64,000 bases of DNA from JANYLB01 sp963837715 (lineage in GTDB: Bacteria > Actinomycetota > Acidimicrobiia > IMCC26256 > JANYLB01): the NCBI GenBank assembly GCA_963837715.1, contig CAWIOF010000004.1, positions 186,001 to 250,000 on the forward strand, given 5' to 3'. Shown here piece by piece: positions 19,117 through 26,542 of this stretch. Numbering within the stretch: position 1 is the first letter of the stretch; each line of letters opens with the position of its first letter. The notes below the pieces were generated by a model that saw only the letters and a program-made list of their open reading frames with translations, ran no database searches and had not been told where the DNA came from. The translations under genes and the position numbers were made by a program.

Positions 19117-19803
19117 CTACCGGCGGGCAGCCTCGAAGTACGCCTCCAGTGCGCGTCGAAGTCGGGCTCGACCACGGTGCAACAGCACCCGTTGGTTCGC
19201 GGTGGTGAGTTCGAGTGCGTCGCAGACCTCTTCGGCGCTCCACCCCTCGACGTCGCGGAGGAGCACGACCTCGCGCTGAGCCGGCGGCAGGGCCTCGAGT
19301 GCGGTCGCGACGACCCCGAGGGTCTCCCGCGAGAGCAAGCGGGCTTCGGGCTCGTGCTCCCAATCGAGTGGGAGTGATCGCCAGTGCCCCGGATGCGACT
19401 CACCGACGACGTCGGGCCGGAAGCGGTCGGGGTCGAACGAGGCCTCGGCGCCGTCGCCGGCCGCGCGCGCCGCCGACGAGAAGGGAACGGTCCGACGTTC
19501 CCGGATCCCTCGACTCCGGGCGATGTTCATCAGGATTCGATAGAGCCAGGTCTTGACCGACGACCGCTGTTCGAAGCGGTCGATCCCGCCGATCACCCCG
19601 AGCCAGGTGTCCTGCACCACCTCGTCGGCCGCGGCGTCGGTGGGTACATACGTGCGCGCCGCCCGCCGGAGTGGCGCGTCGTAACGATCGAGCATCCAGG
19701 CGAAGGCCGCTTCGTCGCCGCGCCGCAACGCGGGCACGAGCACCGAGTCGTCGTCGTACCCACCCTCGGTGCCCGCGGCCATGAGAAGCTCATCATCGGT
19801 CAC
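19117..19803 (-). CDS. ECF-type RNA polymerase sigma factor
   Basis: About 228 residues. Region 2 (AFAWMLDRYDAPLRRAA.., DEVVQDTWLGVIGGIDRF, TWLYRILMNIARSRG) and region 4 (ALEALPPAQREVVLLRDVEG, then SAEEVCDALELTTANQRVLL) are clear. I use GTG 19803 (VTDDELLMAAG); ATG 19782 is the alternative. Neither has a strong ribosome site, and the longer frame to 20007 is antisense to the flavodoxin gene. No anti-sigma gene is adjacent; a divergent flavodoxin-like gene starts 40 nt away and may be a target. Confidence 0.85.
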   Translation of the reverse strand: MTDDELLMAAGTEGGYDDDSVLVPALRRGDEAAFAWMLDRYDAPLRRAARTYVPTDAAADEVVQDTWLGVIGGIDRFEQRSSVKTWLYRILMNIARSRGIRERRTVPFSSAARAAGDGAEASFDPDRFRPDVVGESHPGHWRSLPLDWEHEPEARLLSRETLGVVATALEALPPAQREVVLLRDVEGWSAEEVCDALELTTANQRVLLHRGRARLRRALEAYFEAARR

Positions 19804-19843
19804 CGCACACGACCGCGCAACGGACCGCCATGAAGGAGAGCAC

Positions 19844-20590
19844 ATGCCCCTGAACGAGATGCAGGAAGCGCTCTGCTCGCAGAGCCAGTGGGACTTCTCG
19901 GATCTCCGGGCACTGTTCATCAGCTGCACGCTGAAGCGCTCGCCCGAACCGTCGAACACCGAGGGCCTCGCGGAGATCGCGATGGAGATCATGCGCCGGA
20001 ACGGCATCGGCGTCGACCTCGTCCGCGCCGCCGACCACGAGATCCCCGTCGGCGTCTATCCCGACATGCGGGAGCACGGCTACGCCGAAGACGCATGGCC
20101 GGCGATCTTCGAGACCGTCGAGCAGGCCGACATCCTCGTGCTCTGCACACCGATCTGGTTGGGCGAGAAGTCGTCGGTCTGCACCAAGGTCATCGAGCGT
20201 CTGTACGGGAACTCGCACCTCCTGAACGACGCCGGTCAGTACCGCTACTACGGCCGGGTCGGCGGCTGCCTCGTGACCGGCAACGAAGACGGCGTGAAGC
20301 ACTGCGCGATGAACGTCCTCTACTCACTGCAGCACCTCGGGTACGTGATCCCACCGCAGGCCGACGCCGGCTGGATCGGCGAGGCCGGACCCGGGCCGTC
20401 GTACCTCGACGCCGGCTCGGGAGGGCCCGAGAACGACTTCACGAACCGGAACACGACGTTCATGACGTGGAACCTCATGCACCTCGCGCGCATGATCAAG
20501 GACGCGGGTGGAATCCCCGTCCACGGCAACCAGCGCGCGGCATGGGACGCCGGTTGCCGATTCGACTACGTGAACCCCGAGTACCGCTGA
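19844..20590 (+). CDS. Flavodoxin-like / NADPH-dependent FMN reductase family protein
   Basis: 248 residues from ATG 19844, chosen for the AAGGAG ribosome site just upstream. The Rossmann-like flavodoxin core shows LRALFISCTLKRSPEPSNTE (phosphate loop region) and ADILVLCTPIWLGEKSS, matching NAD(P)H:FMN oxidoreductases of the NADPH_red/flavodoxin_2 type. Function is an FMN-dependent reduction of unknown substrate. It is divergent from an ECF sigma factor gene and convergent with the flavin reductase gene that ends 3 nt beyond it. Confidence 0.8.
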   Translation: MPLNEMQEALCSQSQWDFSDLRALFISCTLKRSPEPSNTEGLAEIAMEIMRRNGIGVDLVRAADHEIPVGVYPDMREHGYAEDAWPAIFETVEQADILVLCTPIWLGEKSSVCTKVIERLYGNSHLLNDAGQYRYYGRVGGCLVTGNEDGVKHCAMNVLYSLQHLGYVIPPQADAGWIGEAGPGPSYLDAGSGGPENDFTNRNTTFMTWNLMHLARMIKDAGGIPVHGNQRAAWDAGCRFDYVNPEYR

Positions 20591-20593
20591 CCG

Positions 20594-21322
20594 CTACCCC
20601 GTGGGGCCGAATCGCTCGACGCGAATGCGTTCGGTGGAGACGCCGGCTTCGACGAGCACCCTCGACGCCGCGTCGGCGAAACGGGCCGATCCACATACGA
20701 AGCCGGTCGCTGCTGCTGCGAACGTCGGGTCGCGCAGCAGCGGGGTGACGTCGTCGACCGCGAGGTGGGCCGGTGCCCGGGTCGACGGCTCGGGCACCAC
20801 CCGGGTGTAGATCACGGTGGTCTCCGGCCCGGGGAGCTCGCTCGCGTAGTAGAGGTCGTCGGGTGAGCGCACCGAGAGCACGAGGCGTACCCGATCCGAC
20901 CGTCCGGTGCGCCGGGCGTGACGCAGCATCGCCATCAGCGGCACGACGCCCGACCCACCGCCGACGAGCAGGGCCGGGGTCTCGCCGTCCCAGACGAACC
21001 AGCCCCCGATGGGGCCGCGCACCTCGAGCTCGTCACCGACCTCGAGGACGTCGTGCAGGAAGGTGGAGACCTCGCCCCCGTCGAGCAGCTCGACGGTCAG
21101 GTCGATCTCGTTCGTGTCGTCGGGCGCCGACGCGATCGAATACGAACGCGACGCCGTGTACCCGTCGGGTGCCGTCAACCGGACGACGAAGTGCTGGCCC
21201 GGCTCGTGTCGGACCGGACGCTCGAGCGCGAGCCGCAGGGTCTTCGCGCGTGCCGTCTCGTCGGTGATCCCGACCACCGTCGCGGTCTGCCACGACGTCG
21301 CACCGGTCGGAGCACCGGGCAC
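20594..21322 (-). CDS. FAD-dependent ferredoxin-reductase-type oxidoreductase
   Basis: 242 residues. FAD-binding motif RSYSIAS near residue 61, then the NAD(P)-binding LLVGGGSGVVPLMAML stretch near 120 and a C-terminal GFVCGSARFADAASRVL motif; no plant-type 2Fe-2S tail, so this is a reductase module only. It starts 3 nt after the stop of the molybdopterin oxidoreductase gene and should form its electron-transfer partner, as such pairs (Mo-enzyme plus FNR-like protein) often do in actinobacteria (inference). Confidence 0.85.
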   Translation of the reverse strand: MPGAPTGATSWQTATVVGITDETARAKTLRLALERPVRHEPGQHFVVRLTAPDGYTASRSYSIASAPDDTNEIDLTVELLDGGEVSTFLHDVLEVGDELEVRGPIGGWFVWDGETPALLVGGGSGVVPLMAMLRHARRTGRSDRVRLVLSVRSPDDLYYASELPGPETTVIYTRVVPEPSTRAPAHLAVDDVTPLLRDPTFAAAATGFVCGSARFADAASRVLVEAGVSTERIRVERFGPTG

Positions 21323-21325
21323 GCG

Positions 21326-21940
21326 TCAGTCGCCCTGGTAGCGCTGCTCGAGCCAGGGATCACCGCGATCGTGGTAGCCGTTGCGCTCCCAGAAGCCGGG
21401 CTCGTCGTGGTCGAGGAGCGCGAGGCCGGAGACCCACTTCGCGCTCTTCCAGAAGTAGAGGTGCGGGACGAGCAAGCGGGCCGGGCCCCCGTGGTCGGTG
21501 CTCAACGGCGCACCGTCGACCTCCCACGCGACCCACGCCTTGCCGCCGGTGACGTCGGTGAGCGGGAGGTTCGTCGTGTAGCCGGTGTGGCTCCGTGCGA
21601 GCACGTGCGTCGCACTCGGAAGGGGTCGCGCGGCGGCGAGCACCGTGTCGATCGAGACGCCGCTCCAGAGCATCCCGAACTTCGACCACGTCGTGACGCA
21701 ATGGATGTCGCCGGCGTACTGCGACTCGGGGAGCGCATGGATCTCGTCCCAGGTCCAGGTGGTCGGCTGCTCGACCAAGCCGTCGACGGTGAAGGTCCAG
21801 GTGTCGGTCGACAGGGTGGGGGTGACCTCGGCGCTCAGCACCGGCCACTGGGTACCGGTGTCGTACTGACCCGGTGGGAGTCTCGGGTCGCGTTCGGCCC
21901 GGTTGCGGCCCAGGAACCCCCGCGTCAGCTTCTTCGCCAC
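21326..21940 (-). CDS. Sulfite-oxidase-family molybdopterin oxidoreductase
   Basis: 204 residues, GTG start. This is the SUOX-type Mo-cofactor domain: DEIHALPESQ, the Mo-ligand Cys in DIHCVTTWSKFGMLWSGV (about residue 81), SHTGYTTNLPL and the HGGPARLLVPHLYFWKSAKW motif. No Tat signal is evident, so unlike MsrP/YedY it appears cytoplasmic. It is the first gene of a two-gene operon with a flavin reductase and faces the HTH-TOBE/modABC molybdate locus, consistent with supply of its cofactor metal. Substrate unknown. Confidence 0.88.
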   Translation of the reverse strand: MAKKLTRGFLGRNRAERDPRLPPGQYDTGTQWPVLSAEVTPTLSTDTWTFTVDGLVEQPTTWTWDEIHALPESQYAGDIHCVTTWSKFGMLWSGVSIDTVLAAARPLPSATHVLARSHTGYTTNLPLTDVTGGKAWVAWEVDGAPLSTDHGGPARLLVPHLYFWKSAKWVSGLALLDHDEPGFWERNGYHDRGDPWLEQRYQGD

Positions 21941-21946
21941 GGCCCG

Positions 21947-21952
21947 AGGCTA
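21947..21952 (-). promoter_or_regulatory. Candidate -10 box of a leaderless promoter for the Mo-oxidoreductase gene
   Basis: TAGCCT on the minus strand ends 6 nt before the GTG start at 21940, leaving no 5' leader. Confidence 0.5.
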
Positions 21953-22043
21953 GCGGTGCCGGTCTCGCGTGATCAGCAAGCATCCAGCCGGGTATTTGCG
22001 GTTTGAACCTCACTTCAACCCGGCGTCTGCTCGTTTGTTGCCG

Positions 22044-22049
22044 TAGAAT
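22044..22049 (+). promoter_or_regulatory. Candidate -10 box of a leaderless promoter for the HTH-TOBE gene
   Basis: TAGAAT ends 6 nt before ATG 22056. The 115-bp divergent region also holds the oppositely oriented Mo-oxidoreductase promoter, so molybdate-responsive control of both is plausible. Confidence 0.55.
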
Positions 22050-22055
22050 GCCCGC

Positions 22056-22454
22056 ATGACGACGTTTCGCACCGGCCAGGCGGCCGAGCTCCTCGGGGTC
22101 AGCGTCGACACGGTCCGGCGCTGGGCCGACGAGGGGAAGTTGCCGACGACCCGCTCCGACGGCGGCCACCGCACGATCGACGGCGCGGCGCTGGCGCGCT
22201 TCCTGGCCGAACACGCCAAGCAGCTCGAGCCGCTCGGTATGCGCCAGTCGGCCCGCAACCGGTTCACCGGCATCGTCACGCGCGTCGAACGCGACGGGCT
22301 CACCGCGATCGTCGAGATCCAGGCCGGCCCGCACCGTGTCGTCTCGCTCATCACGCGCGAAGGCGTCGACGACATCGGCATCGAGCCCGGCGATCTCGCC
22401 GTCGCGGTCGTGAAGGCCACCAACGTGATCGTCGAGGTGCCGCCGGTCGAATGA
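22056..22454 (+). CDS. Small HTH-TOBE protein, probable molybdate-responsive regulator or Mo-binding protein
   Basis: 132 residues. Residues 1-55 form a MerR/excisionase-type HTH (FRTGQAAELLGVSVDTVRRW, then SDGGHRTIDGAAL); residues 66-130 form a TOBE/Mop domain (ARNRFTGIVTRVERDG, VSLITREGVDDIGIEPGD, AVAVVKATNVIVEV) of the kind that binds molybdate oxyanion. The combination suggests a one-component molybdate sensor. It lies 27 nt upstream of modA on the same strand. Whether it binds DNA, stores molybdate or both is not shown by the sequence. Confidence 0.85.
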   Translation: MTTFRTGQAAELLGVSVDTVRRWADEGKLPTTRSDGGHRTIDGAALARFLAEHAKQLEPLGMRQSARNRFTGIVTRVERDGLTAIVEIQAGPHRVVSLITREGVDDIGIEPGDLAVAVVKATNVIVEVPPVE

Positions 22455-22465
22455 CCGCGCGGTCA
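22452..22465. promoter_or_regulatory. Perfect 14-bp palindrome before modA
   Basis: TGACCGCGCGGTCA overlaps the stop codon of the HTH-TOBE gene and ends 16 nt before the modA ATG. It could be an operator or a small RNA hairpin controlling modA translation. Function is inferred from position only. Confidence 0.4.
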
Positions 22466-22481
22466 AGAGCACGGGAGCAGC

Positions 22482-23288
22482 ATGCGCAGGAACGTCGTCA
22501 CCTGGGTGGCCGTTGTCCTCCTCGCCGGTCTCGTCGCGACCGGATGCGGGAGCGATTCCGACTCCACGTCGAGCTCCTCGACGAGCAGCACCGAGGCGTC
22601 GGACGTCACCGGCGCCATCACGGTGTCGGCGGCGGCGTCGTTGACCGAAGCGTTCACCGAGATCGGCGCCGACTTCCAGAAGGAGAACCCGGACGCGAGC
22701 GCAACGTTCAACTTCGGTTCGTCGGGCACGCTGGCGACCCAGATCCAACAGGGCGCACCGGCCGACAGCTTTGCGTCGGCCGACGAGGCGAACATGGACA
22801 AGCTCGTCACCGCCGGGCTCATCGCCGGTGACCCGACGGTCTTCGCTCGCAACCGCCTGGTCATCGTGACGAAGCCCGGCAACCCGGAGCAGGTGCAGGG
22901 TCTCGGTGACCTCGCCGGTCTGGGCGTGGTCTCGTTGTGTGGGCCCGAGGTGCCGTGCGGGAAGTATGCCGACCAGATCCTCGCGACGGCCGCCGTCACG
23001 ATCCCCACGGAGCGGATCACGCGCGGCCAGGATGTGAAGACGACCCTGGGCGCGGTGACGACCGGCGACGCCGACGCGGCGATCGTCTACGTGACCGATG
23101 CGAAGAGCGCGGGAGACGCGGTGGACACGGTCACGATTCCCGATGCGCAGAACGTGATCGCGATCTACCCGATCGGGGTCGTCGCCGCGGGCACGAACCA
23201 GCCGACGACGCGCGCGTTCATCGACTTCGTGACCGGGTCGAAGGGGCAGGCGACGCTGCGCTCGTTCGGCTTCCTCGCGCCCGACTGA
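22482..23288 (+). CDS. modA: Molybdate-binding lipoprotein
   Basis: 268 residues from ATG 22482 with GGGAG upstream. Signal peptide with lipobox LVATGC (Cys22), then a Ser/Thr-rich linker. The mature domain opens with ITVSAAASLTEAFTEIGADF and holds the oxyanion-binding NFGSSGTLATQIQQGAPAD stretch, the classical ModA pattern; TGDADAAIVYVTDA lies near the second hinge. Captures molybdate (or tungstate) outside the membrane for ModB/ModC. Confidence 0.93.
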   Translation: MRRNVVTWVAVVLLAGLVATGCGSDSDSTSSSSTSSTEASDVTGAITVSAAASLTEAFTEIGADFQKENPDASATFNFGSSGTLATQIQQGAPADSFASADEANMDKLVTAGLIAGDPTVFARNRLVIVTKPGNPEQVQGLGDLAGLGVVSLCGPEVPCGKYADQILATAAVTIPTERITRGQDVKTTLGAVTTGDADAAIVYVTDAKSAGDAVDTVTIPDAQNVIAIYPIGVVAAGTNQPTTRAFIDFVTGSKGQATLRSFGFLAPD

Positions 23289-23316
23289 CCGTGGACCGCC
23301 GGCCCGTGGAGCACGC

Positions 23317-24108
23317 GTGAGCCGACGCGGACGGCCGACGCCCTGGTTCGCGATCACGCTCGCGGCCGTCGGCTTCGCGTTCATCACGCTGCCCCTCGTC
23401 GGTCTGATCCAGCAGGTGCCCTGGGGCAATCTCGGCGAGGATCTCCGCACCCCCGAGGCCCGGGCGGCGCTCCGCCTGTCGCTGATCTGCTCCGTCTGGG
23501 CCGCGGCACTGGCCATGACGTTCGGAGTCCCGCTCGCGTGGGTGCTCGCACGGGTCGAGTTCCGCGGCCGTGCGGTCGCCCGGGCCCTCGTGCTGCTGCC
23601 GCTGGTCGTGCCCCCCGTGGTCGGAGGCGTCGGCCTCTTCTACGCCTTCGGGCGCGACGGGCTGGTGGGTCAGTACCTGTGGGACTGGTTCGGGATCCAG
23701 CTGACCTTCTCGACCGCCGGCGTGGTGATGGCGGAGACGTTCGTGGCCTTGCCGTTCGTCGTGATCACGGTGGAGGCGGCGCTCCGGGGGATGGACCGAC
23801 GCTACGAAGAGGCGGCAATGACCCTCGGCGCCCGTCGCAGCACCGTGTTCCGCCGGGTCACCGTTCCGCTGATCGCGCCCGGCCTCGTGGCCGGGGCTGC
23901 GCTCGCCTGGGCGCGCGCGCTCGGCGAGTTCGGCGCGACGATCACCTTCGCGGGCAACATCCAGGGCCGCACCCAGACCACGCCACTCGCCGTCTACCTC
24001 CTGCTCGAATCGAAGCCGGAGATCGCGATCGGGTTGAGCATCGTGTTGCTCGCGGTGTGTGTCGCGGTGCTGGCCCTGTTGCGCGACCGATGGCTCGGTG
24101 TCGGATGA
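23317..24108 (+). CDS. modB: Molybdate ABC transporter permease
   Basis: 263 residues, GTG start 28 nt after modA. Five to six hydrophobic helices; the conserved permease loop reads YEEAAMTLGARRSTVFRRVTV near residue 163, followed by the typical ModB stretch ARALGEFGATITFAGN. The stop overlaps the modC start (ATGA). Forms the homodimeric membrane channel. Confidence 0.93.
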   Translation: MSRRGRPTPWFAITLAAVGFAFITLPLVGLIQQVPWGNLGEDLRTPEARAALRLSLICSVWAAALAMTFGVPLAWVLARVEFRGRAVARALVLLPLVVPPVVGGVGLFYAFGRDGLVGQYLWDWFGIQLTFSTAGVVMAETFVALPFVVITVEAALRGMDRRYEEAAMTLGARRSTVFRRVTVPLIAPGLVAGAALAWARALGEFGATITFAGNIQGRTQTTPLAVYLLLESKPEIAIGLSIVLLAVCVAVLALLRDRWLGVG

Positions 24109-25154
24109 GCCTGACCGCGCACGTGTGCATCAGCCTGGGCACCCTCGCGCTCGACGCCGCGCTCGACGCCGACGACGGCGAGACCGTGGCGATTCTCGGG
24201 CCGAACGGTGCCGGCAAGACGACGCTCCTCCGGGGACTGGCCGGCCTCGCGCCGATCGATGCCGGCGAGATCACCATCGACGGCACCCGGCTCGACGACG
24301 GCGGGCAGGTGTTCGTGCCACCAGAACGTCGGCCGGTCGGTGTGGTGTTCCAGGACTACCTGCTGTTCCCGCATCTCTCGGTGCTCGAGAACGTGGCGTT
24401 CGGGCTGCGCAGCCGGGGCACCGGCCGCGGCGCGGCGCGCGCCCGGGCGACCGCGGCGCTCGACCGGGTCGGCCTCGCCGACCGGAGCTCCGTCAAGCCG
24501 CGGGAGCTCTCCGGCGGTCAGGCCCAGCGCGTCGCGCTCGCGCGGGCGCTCGTGACCGAACCGCGCTTGCTCCTGCTCGACGAACCGCTCGCGGCGCTCG
24601 ACCAGACCACCCGGGCGAACCTCCGGCGCGAGCTGCGGAACCAGCTCGGCGCGTTCGGCGGGGTGCGGATCCTGGTCACCCACGACCCGCGTGACGCCGC
24701 GGCGCTCGCCGACCGCCTCGTGATCCTCGAAGCCGGCCGCGTCGTGCAGTCGGGAACGTTCGCCGACGTGTCGGCACACCCCAGATCCGAGTACGTGGCC
24801 GATCTCGTCGGGATGAACCTCCTGCAGGGCACGGCCCGGGGCGACCGCGTCGAGCTCGCGAACGGCGCCACGGTGGTCGCAGCCGCGGCCGGCGTCGGCT
24901 CCGTGCTCGCCGTCGTGCATCCGAGGTCGGTCTCGCTGCACCGCGACCATCCCACCGGCAGCCCCCGCAACGTGCTCCGCGGCCGGGTGGAGACGATCGA
25001 CGCAACCAGCGACCGGGTGCGCGTCGGCATCGGAGGGCCGGTACCCCTCGTGGCGGAGATCACTCCCGCATCGCTGCACGAGCTCGGCCTGGTCGAGGGC
25101 AGCGACGTCTGGGCGTCGGTGAAGGCCACCGACGTGACCGTCTTCCCGACGTAG
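24105..25154 (+). CDS. modC: Molybdate ABC transporter ATP-binding protein
   Basis: 349 residues. Walker A GPNGAGKTT near residue 34, Q-loop VVFQDYLLFPHL, signature LSGGQAQRVALARAL, Walker B LLLLDEPLAALD and H-loop VTHDPRD are intact. The C-terminal third is a Mop/TOBE domain (NVLRGRVETIDATSDRVRV) that may sense intracellular molybdate. Last gene of the mod operon, 22 nt before an independent leaderless promoter. Confidence 0.92.
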   Translation: MSLTAHVCISLGTLALDAALDADDGETVAILGPNGAGKTTLLRGLAGLAPIDAGEITIDGTRLDDGGQVFVPPERRPVGVVFQDYLLFPHLSVLENVAFGLRSRGTGRGAARARATAALDRVGLADRSSVKPRELSGGQAQRVALARALVTEPRLLLLDEPLAALDQTTRANLRRELRNQLGAFGGVRILVTHDPRDAAALADRLVILEAGRVVQSGTFADVSAHPRSEYVADLVGMNLLQGTARGDRVELANGATVVAAAAGVGSVLAVVHPRSVSLHRDHPTGSPRNVLRGRVETIDATSDRVRVGIGGPVPLVAEITPASLHELGLVEGSDVWASVKATDVTVFPT

Positions 25155-25163
25155 CCGTCGAAG

Positions 25164-25169
25164 TAGGTT
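25164..25169 (+). promoter_or_regulatory. Candidate -10 box of a leaderless promoter for the second LLM oxidoreductase
   Basis: TAGGTT lies 7 nt before ATG 25177 and just after the modC stop. Confidence 0.5.
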
Positions 25170-25176
25170 CGGGCCC

Positions 25177-26148
25177 ATGTTCGTGATGCGGTTCGATGTC
25201 CGGGCACCCGGGTTCGGCGCGGCGCACGCCGACCTCTACGCGGCGACGCTCGACATGGCCGCGTACGCGGAGGAGCACGGGTTCGCGGCAGTGGTCGTGT
25301 CGGAGCACCACGCGACCGACGACGGCTACCTCCCGTCGCCTCTCGTCCTCGCAGCAGCCATCGCCGGGCGCACGGCGACGATCCCGATCAGCGTGGCGGC
25401 ACTGCTCGTCCCGCTGTACGACCCGGTCCGGCTCGCGGAAGACATCGCGGTGCTCGACCACGTGAGCCGCGGCCGCGTCTCCTACATCGTCGGGATCGGC
25501 TACCGGCCCGAGGAGTACGCGATGCTCGGTCTCGACTTCGGGGCGCGAGGCCGCACCGTCGAGTCACACGTCACGCTCATGCAACGACTGTGGGCCGGTG
25601 AGCCCGTGGAACACGACGGGCGGACGATCAGCGTTCGACCGACACCGTTCTCCGAACCGCATCCGATGCTGTTCTACGGAGGCGGATCGAGCGCGGCTGC
25701 CCGACGCGCCGCGCGCCTCGACCTCCCGTTCTTCCCGCAGAGCAGCGACCCCCGGATCGTCGAGACCTACCAGGCCGAACGAACCCGACTCGGCCTCCCC
25801 GAGGGGATGGTCATCGCACCCGGGGAGGGCCCGCTGAACGTCTTCGTGTCCGACGATCCCGATGCGACCTGGGCCCGGATCGGTGAGCACCTGCTGCACG
25901 ACGCACGCAGCTACGCGCAGTGGCAGGTCGACGCGGGGCTGGTGTCGGTCGCGCTCGACGAGTCCGACTCCGTCGCAGCACTCCGCGCCGGTTCGGTCTA
26001 CGCCGTGCTCACGCCCGACGAGTGCATCGACCTCGTCCGGCGGCGTGGATCACTCGCCCTCCATCCCCTCTGCGGCGGCATCCCGCCCGAGATCGCCTGG
26101 GAGAGCCTCGAACTCATCACGAGCCGCGTCCAACCCGCTCTGGCGTGA
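25177..26148 (+). CDS. LLM-class flavin-dependent oxidoreductase
   Basis: 323 residues. Luciferase-like TIM barrel: MAAYAEEHGFAAVVVSEHHA, then AAAIAGRTATIPISVAALL, VLDHVSRGRVSYIVGIGYRPEEY and MLFYGGGSSAAARRAARL, the usual strand and cofactor-loop landmarks. The SEHH motif is common in FMN-type and F420-type members alike. Substrate unknown. It is convergent with csoR, with a repeat element between them. Only distantly similar to the LLM gene at 301. Confidence 0.85.
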   Translation: MFVMRFDVRAPGFGAAHADLYAATLDMAAYAEEHGFAAVVVSEHHATDDGYLPSPLVLAAAIAGRTATIPISVAALLVPLYDPVRLAEDIAVLDHVSRGRVSYIVGIGYRPEEYAMLGLDFGARGRTVESHVTLMQRLWAGEPVEHDGRTISVRPTPFSEPHPMLFYGGGSSAAARRAARLDLPFFPQSSDPRIVETYQAERTRLGLPEGMVIAPGEGPLNVFVSDDPDATWARIGEHLLHDARSYAQWQVDAGLVSVALDESDSVAALRAGSVYAVLTPDECIDLVRRRGSLALHPLCGGIPPEIAWESLELITSRVQPALA

Positions 26149-26164
26149 AGACCACCGAGATCTG

Positions 26165-26243
26165 GGAGAAGGAGCGGAGCCGGCGGTCATCCCGCGCGGG
26201 GCCTCAGCTGGTGGGCGATCGAGCCGGCGCAGCGGATTCGACC
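26165..26243 (-). repeat. Dispersed 79-80 bp intergenic repeat, copy 1
   Basis: On the minus strand this copy begins GGTCGAATCCGCTGCG and continues with CTCGATCGCCCACC; after a variable middle of about 22 nt it ends with GGCTCCGCTCCTTCTCC. The same two arms, in the same order and spacing, occur at 37358-37437 and 40892-40970. It fills the gap between the 3' ends of the convergent LLM oxidoreductase and csoR genes. Confidence 0.75.
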
Positions 26244-26248
26244 CGAAG

Positions 26249-26530
26249 TCAGGCTTTTACCAGGCGTTCGATCGCCCGGACGGCTTCCTCGACCATCGCG
26301 TCGGCCTGTTCGGGGTCGTCGGTCACGGCGTTGCGAACGCAGTGGCGCACGTGCTGGTCGAGCAGTCCGATCGCGACGCTCTGGAGCGCCTTCGTCGCCG
26401 CGCTCACCTGCGTCAGCACGTCGATGCAGTACGCGTCCTCGTCGACCAGGCGTTGCAGACCGCGGATCTGCCCCTCGATCCGGCGCAGTCGCTTCAGGTA
26501 GTCGTCCTTCTCCATCGTGTAGCCGCGCAC
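26249..26530 (-). CDS. csoR: CsoR-family copper-sensing repressor
   Basis: 93 residues from GTG 26530, which has GGAG 6 nt upstream (ATG 26515 is an alternative). The all-helical family pattern is present: YLKRLRRIEGQIRGLQRLV, the Cu ligands Cys (DAYCIDVLTQ) and the His-x3-Cys pair (DQHVRHCV). Cu(I) binding releases the repressor from DNA. It follows copA by 12 nt in the same operon, whose promoter carries a matching operator, so it should autoregulate. Confidence 0.92.
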   Translation of the reverse strand: MRGYTMEKDDYLKRLRRIEGQIRGLQRLVDEDAYCIDVLTQVSAATKALQSVAIGLLDQHVRHCVRNAVTDDPEQADAMVEEAVRAIERLVKA

Positions 26531-26542
26531 TCGGTGCTCCTG

